Below, piece after piece: positions 8,477 through 17,718 of a DNA stretch of 64,000 nt. Positions within the stretch are counted from its first letter, which is position 1; the number at the start of each line of letters is the position of its first letter. The notes under the pieces are model-generated. The model saw only the letters and a program-made list of their open reading frames with translations, ran no database searches and had not been told where the DNA came from. This DNA is from Bacteroides fragilis (GTDB taxonomy: Bacteria; Bacillota; Clostridia; Lachnospirales; Lachnospiraceae). The translations under genes and the position numbers were made by a program. The stretch covers positions 248,001 to 312,000 of the forward strand of contig JAMPFK010000002.1 in NCBI GenBank assembly GCA_023664485.1. Reading direction: 5' to 3'.

Positions 8477-9998
8477 CGTAGTTTCCTCCAGTTCCCAGAA
8501 AGGCGTTGAAAATCCTTTTGGCTATCGGTACGGCGAAATCGCCGCCGGAACCCGCGCCCTCGATAATGATTGTCACGCAGATCTGCGGGTCCTCCACCGG
8601 CGCAAAACCGGTGAACCAGGCATGGGAATCCGTTTTCACGCTGTTGTATTCCGCAGAGCCGGTCTTTCCGGCAGCCGTATAGCCGGAACCCTTTAATTTC
8701 GTAGCCGTACCGCTTTCTACCACCTCTGTCATGAGCTTTGTTAAGCTTTCCGCCTCTTTTTCCGTCATCAGCCTGCCATAGGCGCTGTCGGAAAATTGTT
8801 TGATAATGCTTCCGTTCTCATTTTCCACATGGTCAATCAGATAGGGCTTCATTAAAACGCCGTCATTCGCGATGGCGCAGGTGATCATATTCATATGGAG
8901 CGGCGTGATCGAATCCGTTCCCTGTCCGATGGAAGCCTGCATGACATCCGAATCCGAAACGCTCTCGTTGACGGTCACCCGGCTCCGGTTATAAGCAAAG
9001 GAAACGGGCAGCCCGCCGTTGAAAAGCAGATCGGACAGCGTGTCCTCGTAGCTGCTTTTATCCAATGAAACGCTGATATTGGCAAAGGAGGCATTGCAGG
9101 ATTTAGCGAAGGATTTCGTAAAGTCCTCGCCGCCGTGCGCCGCCCCATGGAAACAGCTGATGACGTCTTCCCCATGCGTAAATCTGCCGTTGCACTGATA
9201 AGTATAGTTTTCATAAGTATCCGGGTTTTCCCGGATATATTCGAGCGCGGTGACGATCTTAAAAGTGGAACCGGGCGGATATAACCCCTGCGTCGCTCTG
9301 TTCAAAAGGACGCTGCTGTCCTTGTCCTTTAACAGATCATCCCAGATGGCCTCGATTTCGTTCGGGTCAAAGTCCGGCTTGGACACCATCGCAAGGATCC
9401 TTCCCGTGGAGGGTTCCGTTACGATGATCGCGCCTTTATAGGCGCCAAGCGACTGATAGGCGATTTCCTGCAGTCCGACATCCAGCGTGGTAACTACGCT
9501 GTCCCCCGGATATTTTTCTCCCGACATCTCGCTCGCGACCTTGTCCGACAATTTGGCATTGGACTGAATCAGGTAATAATTGGACTGCGCCTCTACGCCG
9601 AATCTGCCGTTCGCCGCATAGCCGACCACATGGGAGAACTGGCGGCCGAAGGGATATTCCCTTTTTTCATTGCCGTCCTCATCCACGACCGTCTGCGCCA
9701 GCACCTGCCTGTCGTTTGAATAAATGGTCCCTCTCATATTCTGGCTGATAAGCATTTCCTGTCTGCTGTTATAGCTGTTGTCGATCATCTCCTGCCTGTG
9801 CGCCATCGCGTAATAGCAGGTATAGGTCATCATACAGACGAAAGCCGCCGTAAAAAGACCGGTAACGAGATAGATCTGTTTAGTCGTCTTCTTCCTCAGT
9901 TTCTTTGTCTGCGTATTCTTCCGAATTCTTTCTTCCGGCCAGTCCGTCCTTCCGGCCGGCGTTCCTCTTCTTCTTTCTGACAATTTTACCGCCCTCAT
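8469..9998 (-). CDS. penicillin-binding protein 2-type transpeptidase
   Basis: A monofunctional class B penicillin-binding protein of 509 residues that cross-links peptidoglycan outside the membrane. It has a long basic cytoplasmic tail (about 40 residues), one transmembrane helix (QIYLVTGLFTAAFVCMMTY), a pedestal domain and a transpeptidase domain with SxxK (PGSTFKIV, near residue 245), SxN (KSCNASF) and KTG (AGKTGSAEY). It pairs with the RodA/FtsW-family polymerase just upstream. The ATG at 9998 lies 119 bases inside that gene; a TTG five codons downstream has a better ribosome site (GAGGGCGG), so the exact start is uncertain, but either start implies a long coding overlap. Confidence 0.92.
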   Translation of the reverse strand: MRAVKLSERRRGTPAGRTDWPEERIRKNTQTKKLRKKTTKQIYLVTGLFTAAFVCMMTYTCYYAMAHRQEMIDNSYNSRQEMLISQNMRGTIYSNDRQVLAQTVVDEDGNEKREYPFGRQFSHVVGYAANGRFGVEAQSNYYLIQSNAKLSDKVASEMSGEKYPGDSVVTTLDVGLQEIAYQSLGAYKGAIIVTEPSTGRILAMVSKPDFDPNEIEAIWDDLLKDKDSSVLLNRATQGLYPPGSTFKIVTALEYIRENPDTYENYTYQCNGRFTHGEDVISCFHGAAHGGEDFTKSFAKSCNASFANISVSLDKSSYEDTLSDLLFNGGLPVSFAYNRSRVTVNESVSDSDVMQASIGQGTDSITPLHMNMITCAIANDGVLMKPYLIDHVENENGSIIKQFSDSAYGRLMTEKEAESLTKLMTEVVESGTATKLKGSGYTAAGKTGSAEYNSVKTDSHAWFTGFAPVEDPQICVTIIIEGAGSGGDFAVPIAKRIFNAFLGTGGNYDD

Positions 9999-11292
9999 TC
10001 TGTCTGATGATATAAAGCCCTTCTATGATAAAAAACATCACTAATGTCGTTAAGATGGAGCTGCCTCCATAACTGATGAACGGCAGGGTAATTCCCGTCA
10101 TCGGAATAAATTTCGTGCCGCCTCCGATAGTCAAAAAGACCTGAAAAATATAGGTAACGCCGAGGCCGAACGCAATCAGCTGATAAAACCTGTCTTTCAG
10201 CTTCACAGCGATCAGCATCATCATGATAAAGCTGCTGATACCGATCAGGATCAGGCACATGGCAAAAGCGATGCCAAGCTCCTCCGCCACCGCCGAAAAA
10301 ACGAAATCTGTTTCCACAAAGGGAATCGCCGTCGGATTTCCCCGGAAAAGGCCGAGGCCGAACCATCCGCCGCTGCTGATAGCGAACAGAGACTGTGTGA
10401 TCTGATAGCCTGCGTCGTCGATACAGGTCCAGGGGTCCCGCCATGCCTGCACACGCACCTGCACATGGCTGAAGAACCGATAGGCGAGCACCGCGGCCCC
10501 GCAGCCGCCGGCAGCGCCGATAAGCAGATAGATCCATTGTCTGGTCGCGATATATACCATAAACACATAAACGATAAAGAAGATCAGGGCGCTCCCCAGA
10601 TCTTTTGAGGCGACGAGGACAAGCACATGGATACCCGCGAGCACCGCCGTCAGAGCCACCCGCAGAAGACCGCTGTTCTCGTACAGAGCGCCTGCCAGAA
10701 AAAATACGAACAGGATCTTCACGAACTCGGACGGCTGGAAGGTAATGCCGCCGATGGAATAGGAAATCCTGGAGCCATGCGTTACGGAGCCGAGCGTTAA
10801 TACGATGCCGAGCGCGCAGATCCCTGTCGCCGCATACACCCATGTGAGGTTCTTTAAAAATCTGATCCGGCCTGTCAGATACGGAAGCAGCATGCCGACG
10901 GCAATGGATACCGTGATGATAAAGAACTGCCTGATCGCCTTTTCATAAGAGATCCTTGTGAGGATCACGAACCCGATGCTGAGCAGCATGCACATATTGT
11001 TGATCAGCAGCCGGTTCCCTTTCGGATAGATCATACGGAACAGCATGATCGTGGCAAAAAGCAGAATCTGCTGAAAAATATAAAAGAAAAGATATTCTAT
11101 CTCGCCCGTCTCAAAGCAGATGACCATGAAACAGGAAAAATGCACGCCGAACATCAGCAGATTCTGTCTGATATAAATGCCGCCTCTTTTTTCTTCCTCC
11201 TGAAAACGAAAGGCCATAAAAGATTCTATCGTATAGAATGCGAGCAGTATTGTAATTAAATACCTGGAAATCTCTGTAATATAAAGCTCCAT
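9880..11292 (-). CDS. RodA/FtsW/SpoVE family peptidoglycan polymerase
   Basis: A 470-residue SEDS protein with about ten transmembrane segments. It polymerises lipid II into glycan strands, working with a class B PBP. Family motifs include GSRISYSIGGITFQPSEFVKI, WRDPWTCIDDAGYQITQSL, a SGGWFGLGLFRG loop, VETDFVFSAVAEELG and PFISYGGSSILTTL. The carboxy tail is unusually charged (KKKRNAGRKDG ... KETEEEDD) and is encoded by the same DNA as the PBP amino tail in another frame. With the adjacent PBP2 it forms an elongation- or sporulation-type synthase pair; without dcw context I cannot say which. Confidence 0.93.
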   Translation of the reverse strand: MELYITEISRYLITILLAFYTIESFMAFRFQEEEKRGGIYIRQNLLMFGVHFSCFMVICFETGEIEYLFFYIFQQILLFATIMLFRMIYPKGNRLLINNMCMLLSIGFVILTRISYEKAIRQFFIITVSIAVGMLLPYLTGRIRFLKNLTWVYAATGICALGIVLTLGSVTHGSRISYSIGGITFQPSEFVKILFVFFLAGALYENSGLLRVALTAVLAGIHVLVLVASKDLGSALIFFIVYVFMVYIATRQWIYLLIGAAGGCGAAVLAYRFFSHVQVRVQAWRDPWTCIDDAGYQITQSLFAISSGGWFGLGLFRGNPTAIPFVETDFVFSAVAEELGIAFAMCLILIGISSFIMMMLIAVKLKDRFYQLIAFGLGVTYIFQVFLTIGGGTKFIPMTGITLPFISYGGSSILTTLVMFFIIEGLYIIRQNEGGKIVRKKKRNAGRKDGLAGRKNSEEYADKETEEEDD

Positions 11293-11305
11293 AAGACCCT
11301 TTCTG

Positions 11306-13546
11306 TCATTCTACGCCGCGTTTATAGCGGCCGGCCGTATATTCGGCGGCCGGAAACGTCTCTTTTTTTCCAAAATAATAATCCAGTATTTTTCCCGCCT
11401 GCTCTCCTGTTTCCCTTATAAAGTCAAGCCGCATCGCAAAAAGCGGCATTTGGGAAAGCGTCTCCTTCTGCTGGTGCAGGGAGCAGGGAACAGAATTATA
11501 TATCACATTATAGCAATGCCTGCAGTTACACAGGACCGGAAAGCGCACATGATACCGGTCCGTCAGATAATAAAATTCCTGTCCGTTCTGCGGGCCGTCC
11601 GTTCCCGGACAGGCAGAGGACGTTTTCCGGACGCAGTTAGCGGATAACATCATCGGGATTGCGCCGTATACGATCATCGACATTCTGTGAGGCGATACGT
11701 CCGCTTCCGTACCGGCGCATGCCGCCATCTTTTCGACGAGCCGCCTGCACTCTCTGCCGTTCAGCTCGCAGGGAAGATAGCTTTCCGCGCAGTACCGGTG
11801 AAAAAAACGCGCGGCTTTTGCATTAAAACAGTACAGGCCGGCATCCGTCACGACTTCATAAGCCCCGCTGAGAGATCGGAGCCAGAAAAGGGATTCCAGA
11901 TTCCGGACCAGGAATCCGCTTATTTTCAAATTTCCCGCAAGGCGTGAAAATAATTCCCGAAAATACGCATCGTCCTTTTCCCGCACGATATAAGGGAGCG
12001 CAAGAAAAATTGCAGTTTCCGATATCCCGCTGAGGCACTGACCAATTTGGTCGAAATCCTCCAAATACCAGTCGCTGTCGATATAAATCCGTCGGCACGG
12101 ATAACGAAGAACGGTTTTCAACTGTTCCAGTTTCCGCACCGCAACGTGCAGTTGCGCCCTTCCATCATGTTTTTTGGGCCTTTCAGGCTCATTCTGCAAG
12201 GTATCCTGCATCCGCTCCCGGCGGGGCAGAAAGCCGTTTTTCTCTATCAATCTGTCCTCAAAAGCTTCTATCGCGCTCCGGCGCAGCTCATTTATCTGCC
12301 CGACCGGCATAAAAACGTTCCCATCAACAAAGACATCTGCATCGGTAATGCGCACAAAGGAATTTCCCGTCTTGCACAGCCGTTTCTGAAAATCCGCCTG
12401 CGTCACCGGCTGTTTCTGCGCCCGCTCCACCACCGGCCCATATACGCTGTGTAGAACGCCTCCGCCCTCCAGCCGCAGCATGGCCCTCTCTCCTGCCCGG
12501 AAAGAGGCTTTGAGCGTTGCGGCACATTTCTGTTCTTTCTCAAGATAGGCCGCCGCAATTTCGGCTAACAGGGTTTCATCCGTTTTCAGATAACCGGGGC
12601 TTCTTACCGCAAGCATTTCCCGGCCGTTCATGCGTTCATAGTAGCCGGTCTGCACCTCGTCCCTGATATAGAGCTTTAGCAGCCTGTCCATATCGGCCTG
12701 CTCCACCCGGTAAACGCCGGGGTTTTCATAACAGGCATCGATATATTTCCGGTAGACCGCCGTAACGCCCGCCGCATATTCCGGCTTTTTCATCCGGCCT
12801 TCTATCTTAAAGGAGTCGATGCCGGCCTCTATTAACTCAGGCAGAAAAGCCAGTGTACACATATCCTTCAGGCTGAGGACATGGCCGGCCTCTCCCGCCG
12901 GCTTTCCGTCGGGACCGGTTATCTGATAAGGAAGCCTGCATGGCTGTGCGCATCTTCCCCGGTTACCGCTCCTGCCGCCCAACATACTGCTGAACAGGCA
13001 CTGGCCGGAATAGCTGTAGCACATCGCGCCGTGAATAAAGCATTCCAGTTCCAATCCCGTTCTTTCTTTCATCGTCCTGATTTCCGGCAGAGACAGTTCT
13101 CTGGCCGGAACGATCCTGGCAGCGCCGATTTCTTTCAAGAACAGCGCGCCCCGGCTTCCCGTAATCGTCATCTGCGTGCTGGCGTGAAGCGCCAGCCCCG
13201 GAAAGGTCTGCCGGATATACTGCCAGACGCCCAGATCCTGAACGATAACACCGTCGAGCCCCGCTTCATAGAAAGGGCCAAGGTACTCGTAAAGAGAAGC
13301 GAATTCCTGTTCTTTCACCAGCGTATTGACCGTCAGATACAGTTTTTTCCCTAAAATATGGGCATACCGCAGGGCGCGGCAGATCTCCTCCGCAGAGAAA
13401 TTATCCGCATAGGCCCTTGCTCCAAATTTATCGCCGCCCAGATAGACCGCGTCTGCGCCCGCGTTCAGCGCTCCGGCAAACGCCCTGTAGCTGCCGGCGG
13501 GCGCCAGTAATTCTACTCGTTTTTTCATCCGGCCCTTCCTGTCCAT
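11306..13546 (-). CDS. peptidase U32 family protein (RlhA/TrhP-like), long form
   Basis: A 746-residue U32-family protein. Members once called collagenases are now known in several cases to hydroxylate RNA (23S rRNA C2501 by RlhA, tRNA uridine by TrhP). The amino half carries the family core: LLAPAGSYRAFAGALNAGADAVYLGG, LHASTQMTITG, and the cysteine-rich signature ECFIHGAMCYSYSGQCLFSS with GNRGRCAQPCRLPY. Further cysteines near the end (LCNCRHCYNVIYNSVPCSLH) suggest the long DUF3656-bearing form. The likely start is the ATG at 13546 or the in-frame one at 13528. It is separated from zapA by that gene's terminator. The substrate is not known from sequence. Confidence 0.85.
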   Translation of the reverse strand: MDRKGRMKKRVELLAPAGSYRAFAGALNAGADAVYLGGDKFGARAYADNFSAEEICRALRYAHILGKKLYLTVNTLVKEQEFASLYEYLGPFYEAGLDGVIVQDLGVWQYIRQTFPGLALHASTQMTITGSRGALFLKEIGAARIVPARELSLPEIRTMKERTGLELECFIHGAMCYSYSGQCLFSSMLGGRSGNRGRCAQPCRLPYQITGPDGKPAGEAGHVLSLKDMCTLAFLPELIEAGIDSFKIEGRMKKPEYAAGVTAVYRKYIDACYENPGVYRVEQADMDRLLKLYIRDEVQTGYYERMNGREMLAVRSPGYLKTDETLLAEIAAAYLEKEQKCAATLKASFRAGERAMLRLEGGGVLHSVYGPVVERAQKQPVTQADFQKRLCKTGNSFVRITDADVFVDGNVFMPVGQINELRRSAIEAFEDRLIEKNGFLPRRERMQDTLQNEPERPKKHDGRAQLHVAVRKLEQLKTVLRYPCRRIYIDSDWYLEDFDQIGQCLSGISETAIFLALPYIVREKDDAYFRELFSRLAGNLKISGFLVRNLESLFWLRSLSGAYEVVTDAGLYCFNAKAARFFHRYCAESYLPCELNGRECRRLVEKMAACAGTEADVSPHRMSMIVYGAIPMMLSANCVRKTSSACPGTDGPQNGQEFYYLTDRYHVRFPVLCNCRHCYNVIYNSVPCSLHQQKETLSQMPLFAMRLDFIRETGEQAGKILDYYFGKKETFPAAEYTAGRYKRGVE

Positions 13547-13554
13547 ACAGAAAA

Positions 13555-13576
13555 AGCTGTCTTAAAAAAGACAGCT
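13555..13576 (-). terminator. Rho-independent terminator behind zapA
   Basis: Nine-base stem (AGCTGTCTT at 13555-13563, AAGACAGCT at 13568-13576) with a four-base loop and, on the minus strand, a T tract (complement of 13551-13555). It begins a few bases after the zapA stop codon and separates zapA from the U32 gene. Confidence 0.8.
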
Positions 13577-13579
13577 CTT

Positions 13580-13987
13580 TTATTTTTTCAATTCTGCCAA
13601 TTCCGTTTCCAACCGAACTATTTTTTTCGCATTCTCATTCGCATCCAGCTGGAGATTTTTCACGTTCTTCTCCGTATTCTCCAGCTTGATCTGAGATGTG
13701 ATCAGCTCGTGCTTCAAATCATAGGTTTCTTTCTCTTTATTTTTCAGCTCTTCTTCCAACAGGGAAATCTGCTGTTTGGCCTTAAAATAATCATCCGCAA
13801 TGTTCAACTGCAGCAGCACGTTCTGCGTGTCGAGAGGAAGCCTCCTGAAAGTATCGGTTTTCCCGTATTCGTTCAGTTTATTATTAATATAGGAGGCCAC
13901 CTTCTGCAAATATTCTTCGCTTTCGTAACCGCTTAACGTAAAGACTTTTCCTCCGATAATAACTTCCGTATCCGTTTTCGATGACAT
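13580..13987 (-). CDS. zapA: cell division protein ZapA
   Basis: ZapA bundles FtsZ filaments at the division septum. The start at 13987 is chosen because GGGAG lies seven bases upstream and the protein then begins MSSKTDTEVIIGGKVFTLSG, the typical ZapA start; the longer frame to 14095 adds an unrelated tail. The 135 residues comprise a ZapA globular domain (EEYLQKVASYINNKL, RRLPLDTQNVLLQLNIADDY) and a long carboxy coiled coil (KQQISLLEEELKNKEKE onward). A terminator follows immediately. It lies just downstream of ruvB. Confidence 0.88.
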   Translation of the reverse strand: MSSKTDTEVIIGGKVFTLSGYESEEYLQKVASYINNKLNEYGKTDTFRRLPLDTQNVLLQLNIADDYFKAKQQISLLEEELKNKEKETYDLKHELITSQIKLENTEKNVKNLQLDANENAKKIVRLETELAELKK

Positions 13988-14140
13988 GATTTCTCCCATC
14001 TGCCCGCCGGGCGCTGTGACCGCGTAAATCATTTCAGGGGAGAATACCCCCGCATTCCTCAAACTGCCCCTCTCAAACGGCAGCTTATACAACATATGCC
14101 GATTTCATAAAATTCTTATACAATATCTATTATATATAGC

Positions 14141-15145
14141 TTATGAGGGAATTTCAAGTCCTAAATGATGATATGCGGTATCCGTTACGACCCTTCCTCT
14201 GGGCGTCCGGTTCAGCAGGCCGCTTTTTAAAAGATAGGGCTCATACACATCTTCCAGCGTCCCGGCGTCCTCGCCGATCGCCGCGGCCAGCGTATCGAGT
14301 CCGACCGGGCCTCCTTTGAATTTGTCGATCATCGTAAGCAGGATATTCCTGTCGATATGGTCAAGCCCCATCTTATCCACCTCCAGAAGGTCTAAAGCCG
14401 TAGCCGCCACTTTCTCCGTAATGACGCCGTCATATTTGACCTGCGCAAAATCCCGGACCCGTTTCAGGATACGGTTCGCCAGCCGGGGCGTTCCCCTGCT
14501 CCTTCTCGCAAGTTCCAAAGCGCCCCTGTCCTCGATCGCCACGTTCAGGATCTGCGCGGAATGCAGAATGATCAGCCGAAGCTCCTCGACAGAATAAAAT
14601 TCCAGATGATGGACGACGCCGAAACGGTCGCGCAGGGGTGCGCTTAAAAGCCCCGCTCTCGTCGTTGCGCCGACTAATGTAAAATGCGGCAGTTCCAGAC
14701 GGATCGAACGGGCGGAAGCGCCTTTTCCGATCATAATATCGATGGCGTAATCCTCCATCGCAGGATACAGCACCTCTTCCACCTGCCGGTTCAGCCTGTG
14801 GATTTCATCGACAAAAAGGATATCCCCTTCCTGTAAATTATTGAGAATAGCCGCCATTTCACCCGGCTTCTCGATGGCCGGCCCGCTCGTGACCTTCATA
14901 TGGACGCCCATTTCATTCGCGATGATGCCGGCTAACGAGGTCTTACCGAGTCCCGGCGGGCCGTAGAACAGCACATGGTCCAGCGCATCGTTCCGTCTCT
15001 TCGCCGCCTCGATGTAGATCCGCAGATTATCTTTGATCTTGGATTGGCCAATATAGTCATTCAGTGTCTGCGGACGCAGCGAGCCTTCTATTTTTATGTC
15101 CTCTTCCATCAGATTTGTTTCGATTACCCTGTTCGCCATATGCAC
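14141..15145 (-). CDS. ruvB: Holliday junction DNA helicase RuvB
   Basis: The hexameric AAA+ motor that drives branch migration with RuvA. The 334-residue length is normal. Walker A is FYGPPGLGKTSLAG, Walker B is LFVDEIHRLNR, sensor 1 is LVGATTRAGLLSAPLRDRFG, and the winged-helix end contains GLLNRTPRGRVVT. The ATG at 15145 or the one at 15139 (MANRVIETN) could start the protein. It lies 28 bases after ruvA in the usual ruvA-ruvB order; no ruvC is expected in Firmicutes. Confidence 0.97.
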   Translation of the reverse strand: MHMANRVIETNLMEEDIKIEGSLRPQTLNDYIGQSKIKDNLRIYIEAAKRRNDALDHVLFYGPPGLGKTSLAGIIANEMGVHMKVTSGPAIEKPGEMAAILNNLQEGDILFVDEIHRLNRQVEEVLYPAMEDYAIDIMIGKGASARSIRLELPHFTLVGATTRAGLLSAPLRDRFGVVHHLEFYSVEELRLIILHSAQILNVAIEDRGALELARRSRGTPRLANRILKRVRDFAQVKYDGVITEKVAATALDLLEVDKMGLDHIDRNILLTMIDKFKGGPVGLDTLAAAIGEDAGTLEDVYEPYLLKSGLLNRTPRGRVVTDTAYHHLGLEIPS

Positions 15146-15173
15146 CTCTCAGCCTGCGCCCGCAGTTCCTTAC

Positions 15174-15779
15174 TTAATACAGATATTTTAACGCCGCCTT
15201 CAGGATATCCTCCACGCCGGCATTTTCGGCGGTATCCGCCTGTTTGACCGCCCGCAGCGCGTCCGAAGCGGAATAACCGAGCGCGGTCAGCGCTTCTACC
15301 GCCTCGCTCTTTTCGTTTCCGATTCCTCCATCTAAGAAAGCGGCGCCGCTTTCTTTTTTCGGAACGAGCGTATCTTCCGGAGAAATTTTATCCCGCAGGT
15401 CCAGAATGACGCGTTCCGCCGTCCTTGCCCCCACGCCCGGCGCTTTGGCAATGGCCCTGGCGTCTCCCGCGGCGATCGCAAAGCGCAGCTCGTCCGCGCT
15501 CATGACGGAAAGGATCGCCAGCCCGCCTTTCGGACCGATGCCGTTTACCGTAATCAGCTTCTTAAAAATTTCCAGATCATCCCTTGTCAAAAAGCCGTAT
15601 AAATAAAAGGCGTCCTCCCGCACGAGCGTATAGGTATAGACTTTGGCAAAGCTTCCAATGTTTCCGAGCGCATTCGCGGTCCTTGCGGATATCCGGACAT
15701 TGTAACCGATCTGATTCACTTCCAATACGAGATTATCTTCCGTAATCTCCTCTATCGTACCTTTTAAATAAGCGTACAT
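15174..15779 (-). CDS. ruvA: Holliday junction DNA helicase RuvA
   Basis: RuvA tetramers bind four-way junctions and load RuvB. The 201 residues show the OB-fold amino domain (MYAYLKGTIEEI ... YNVRISARTA), the tandem helix-hairpin-helix region (KLITVNGIGPKGGLAIL and IAKAPGVGARTAERVILDL) and a carboxy domain III (ALTALGYSASDALRAVKQ) that contacts RuvB. Its ATG directly abuts the stop codon of the upstream transporter gene, indicating co-transcription. Confidence 0.97.
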   Translation of the reverse strand: MYAYLKGTIEEITEDNLVLEVNQIGYNVRISARTANALGNIGSFAKVYTYTLVREDAFYLYGFLTRDDLEIFKKLITVNGIGPKGGLAILSVMSADELRFAIAAGDARAIAKAPGVGARTAERVILDLRDKISPEDTLVPKKESGAAFLDGGIGNEKSEAVEALTALGYSASDALRAVKQADTAENAGVEDILKAALKYLY

Positions 15780-16289
15780 TTACAGGGTTCCTCCATTCTT
15801 TGGCAGACGGTCGAGCAAAGACAGCACGCGGCCGCCGATAAGGCCGATGAGCGCTCCCGTGGCCGCTCCCGCGATCAGCAGAAAGGGCAGATAAAATGCC
15901 GGTGCAAAGCTTTCCACGACAAGAACCGCCATGAGTATCTGTCCGATATTATGACAGACGCCTCCGGCAATGCTGACGCCCATCATCGAAAACCGCTTCG
16001 TCCTCTGTAACAGAAGCATGGCGGTAAAGCTGCATACCGCTCCCGCCAGCGCATAGAAAATGGCGGACAGGTTCCCGAACAGAAACCCGGAGAGCACGAC
16101 GCGCAGTAAATTGACCGCAAGCGCTTCCCTGCCGCTGTACAGATACAGCAAAATGACGACAACGAGATTGGGCAGGCCGAGCTTGATGCCCGGAATGCCG
16201 GCGGCAAGCGGCAAAAGAGATTCCACATACGATAAAATCAGGGATAATGCCAGCAAAAAGCCAAAAACAGCGGTCTTTCTCCTCATCAA
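15780..16289 (-). CDS. Gx-type transporter (HepT-like integral membrane protein)
   Basis: A 169-residue hydrophobic protein with about five transmembrane helices and the glycine-rich motifs GIPGIKLGLPNLVVVILLY and GVCHNIGQILMAV that mark the Gx transporter / heptaprenyl-diphosphate-synthase component I family. These resemble small substrate-binding membrane components; the substrate is unknown. The start overlaps the upstream NusG-II gene by four bases. The pairing of a Gx transporter with a NusG domain II protein recurs in clostridia. Confidence 0.8.
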   Translation of the reverse strand: MMRRKTAVFGFLLALSLILSYVESLLPLAAGIPGIKLGLPNLVVVILLYLYSGREALAVNLLRVVLSGFLFGNLSAIFYALAGAVCSFTAMLLLQRTKRFSMMGVSIAGGVCHNIGQILMAVLVVESFAPAFYLPFLLIAGAATGALIGLIGGRVLSLLDRLPKNGGTL

Positions 16290-16744
16290 TATACCACTCC
16301 ATCCAGCCCGCTCTCCCGCGCGCCCGCAATTTCGATGACCAGCGCATGCGGCAGGCAGATAATATTCTCTCCCGCTCCCGAAATGGCTTTGTGGCGTACG
16401 CAGATCAGATCCGGGCAGCTGCTTTGCAGCATCCGTATCTCGCCATTCCCACAGGAAAAAAGATTATATTCCCATGTTCCGTATTCCGCAGACAGCGCTT
16501 CCATTTCCTCTTCCCATTCCTTCTGTGAGAGCGTCTTTATGACAGGCTCTTCCGACAGAGAAGCGTCCCACAGCACGAGGCAGTGCCGCGGCTCCGTCCG
16601 CGAAAGCGGAATCCGCATAAGGGCTTTGCCGTCAAAAGAAAGCACCGCATGACTTCCCGGATCGCGTCCGTTCTGAAAAAGGAACAACAGCGCAAGGGCC
16701 GCCGTTAAGATAACGGCAAGCAGAACGATATCGGCCTTTGTCAT
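16286..16744 (-). CDS. NusG domain II-containing membrane-anchored protein
   Basis: A short protein (152 residues from the ATG at 16744) with one amino-terminal transmembrane helix (ADIVLLAVILTAALALLFLF) and an extracytoplasmic domain ending in PDLICVRHKAISGAGENIICLPHAL, the pattern of stand-alone NusG domain II proteins. It is not a transcription factor despite the name. Longer starts exist at 16786 (ATG) and 16795 (TTG), with no clearly better ribosome site. It overlaps the Gx transporter gene by four bases, so the two probably act together in the envelope; the function is unknown. Confidence 0.78.
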   Translation of the reverse strand: MTKADIVLLAVILTAALALLFLFQNGRDPGSHAVLSFDGKALMRIPLSRTEPRHCLVLWDASLSEEPVIKTLSQKEWEEEMEALSAEYGTWEYNLFSCGNGEIRMLQSSCPDLICVRHKAISGAGENIICLPHALVIEIAGARESGLDGVVY

Positions 16745-16797
16745 GAACGGTCTTTTTCCCGATTTTATTTTAGCACAATCGAACATATGTTTCAATA

Positions 16798-17718
16798 CTA
16801 TCCTTCTAAAAACTGCAGTTGTCTGACTGATTCATCTTTTATCTTTTCCGTCACCGTCCGCAGATGAGCCTGCAAAAAGTTATCTTCTAATGCCGAAAGG
16901 CCCTGCGCATTTAACTCCTGTACGATAATATTACAAATGGCCTCGATAATCAATACCCGTTCCCCGTTTTTTTCCACCTGATAAAAAAGCGCGATCATAT
17001 CGCCGATCTCCGAACAGACGGGAAGCTCCTTCATCCCCCTGTGGATCCATTTGTCGAAGGGCGCATAGCGGCGGTTCAGCAAATAAACGAGCCGCATGCT
17101 CTCCCGGATGAATTCGGCCAGAAACAGTTCTGCGGCGACCCGCTCGCCCCGCCGCATCGCCCTTTCATAATTATACTGTCCGGCTCTGGCCATCCGAGCC
17201 ATCCGGGCCACGATTTTTTTCAGTCTGACGTCCTCTGGATAATAGGAAAGAAGTCCCTCCCGTATCCTGCTGAAGGCCCCGGCCTTATCCTCGAAGACCG
17301 CTCCATTCACAGCGGTCGCCAGGTTTTCATCCTGCAGGCGCAGCCATTCAAAATTCGTCTCCGGCACGCGTTCGATACCAAGCAGTCCGTAATAAAAGTC
17401 TTCCAGGCATAAGACGCCGACCCTGCCTTTTCCGGTCTCCTCCATGATCCGGCCGGGCACTTCCAGAAAGTCCGCGGGTATCCTGTCATAAGCCTCCTGC
17501 ACCTTTGCGCCGTACTGCTCATAGACCTCCCGCTGCAGCCAGACACAAAAAGAAGGGCCGTAATCGTGGTCCGCGGAGATCTCATCGTCGAATCCAAAAC
17601 ATTCCGAGCCCCTGCCGACCAGTCCGGCCGCGTATTCCTTCTCAAGCTGCGGAAACTGCGAAAGCATCGCTTTTCCATACGCTTCGTAATAACGTCTCGA
17701 TAGCTCAAGTCCCTTCAT
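16798..17718 (-). CDS. DUF4037-type protein, nucleotidyltransferase-like
   Basis: A 306-residue cytoplasmic protein. Near residues 35-55 it has GRGSECFGFDDEISADHDYG, a pattern with Gly-Ser and spaced acidic residues typical of DUF4037 proteins, which look like relatives of the nucleotidyltransferase fold. No substrate is known. It overlaps the TPR-protein gene by 14 bases, so the two are translationally coupled; the pair may form a two-protein system in which the TPR protein recruits partners. The family assignment is from memory of the motif, not from a search. Confidence 0.65.
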   Translation of the reverse strand: MKGLELSRRYYEAYGKAMLSQFPQLEKEYAAGLVGRGSECFGFDDEISADHDYGPSFCVWLQREVYEQYGAKVQEAYDRIPADFLEVPGRIMEETGKGRVGVLCLEDFYYGLLGIERVPETNFEWLRLQDENLATAVNGAVFEDKAGAFSRIREGLLSYYPEDVRLKKIVARMARMARAGQYNYERAMRRGERVAAELFLAEFIRESMRLVYLLNRRYAPFDKWIHRGMKELPVCSEIGDMIALFYQVEKNGERVLIIEAICNIIVQELNAQGLSALEDNFLQAHLRTVTEKIKDESVRQLQFLEG

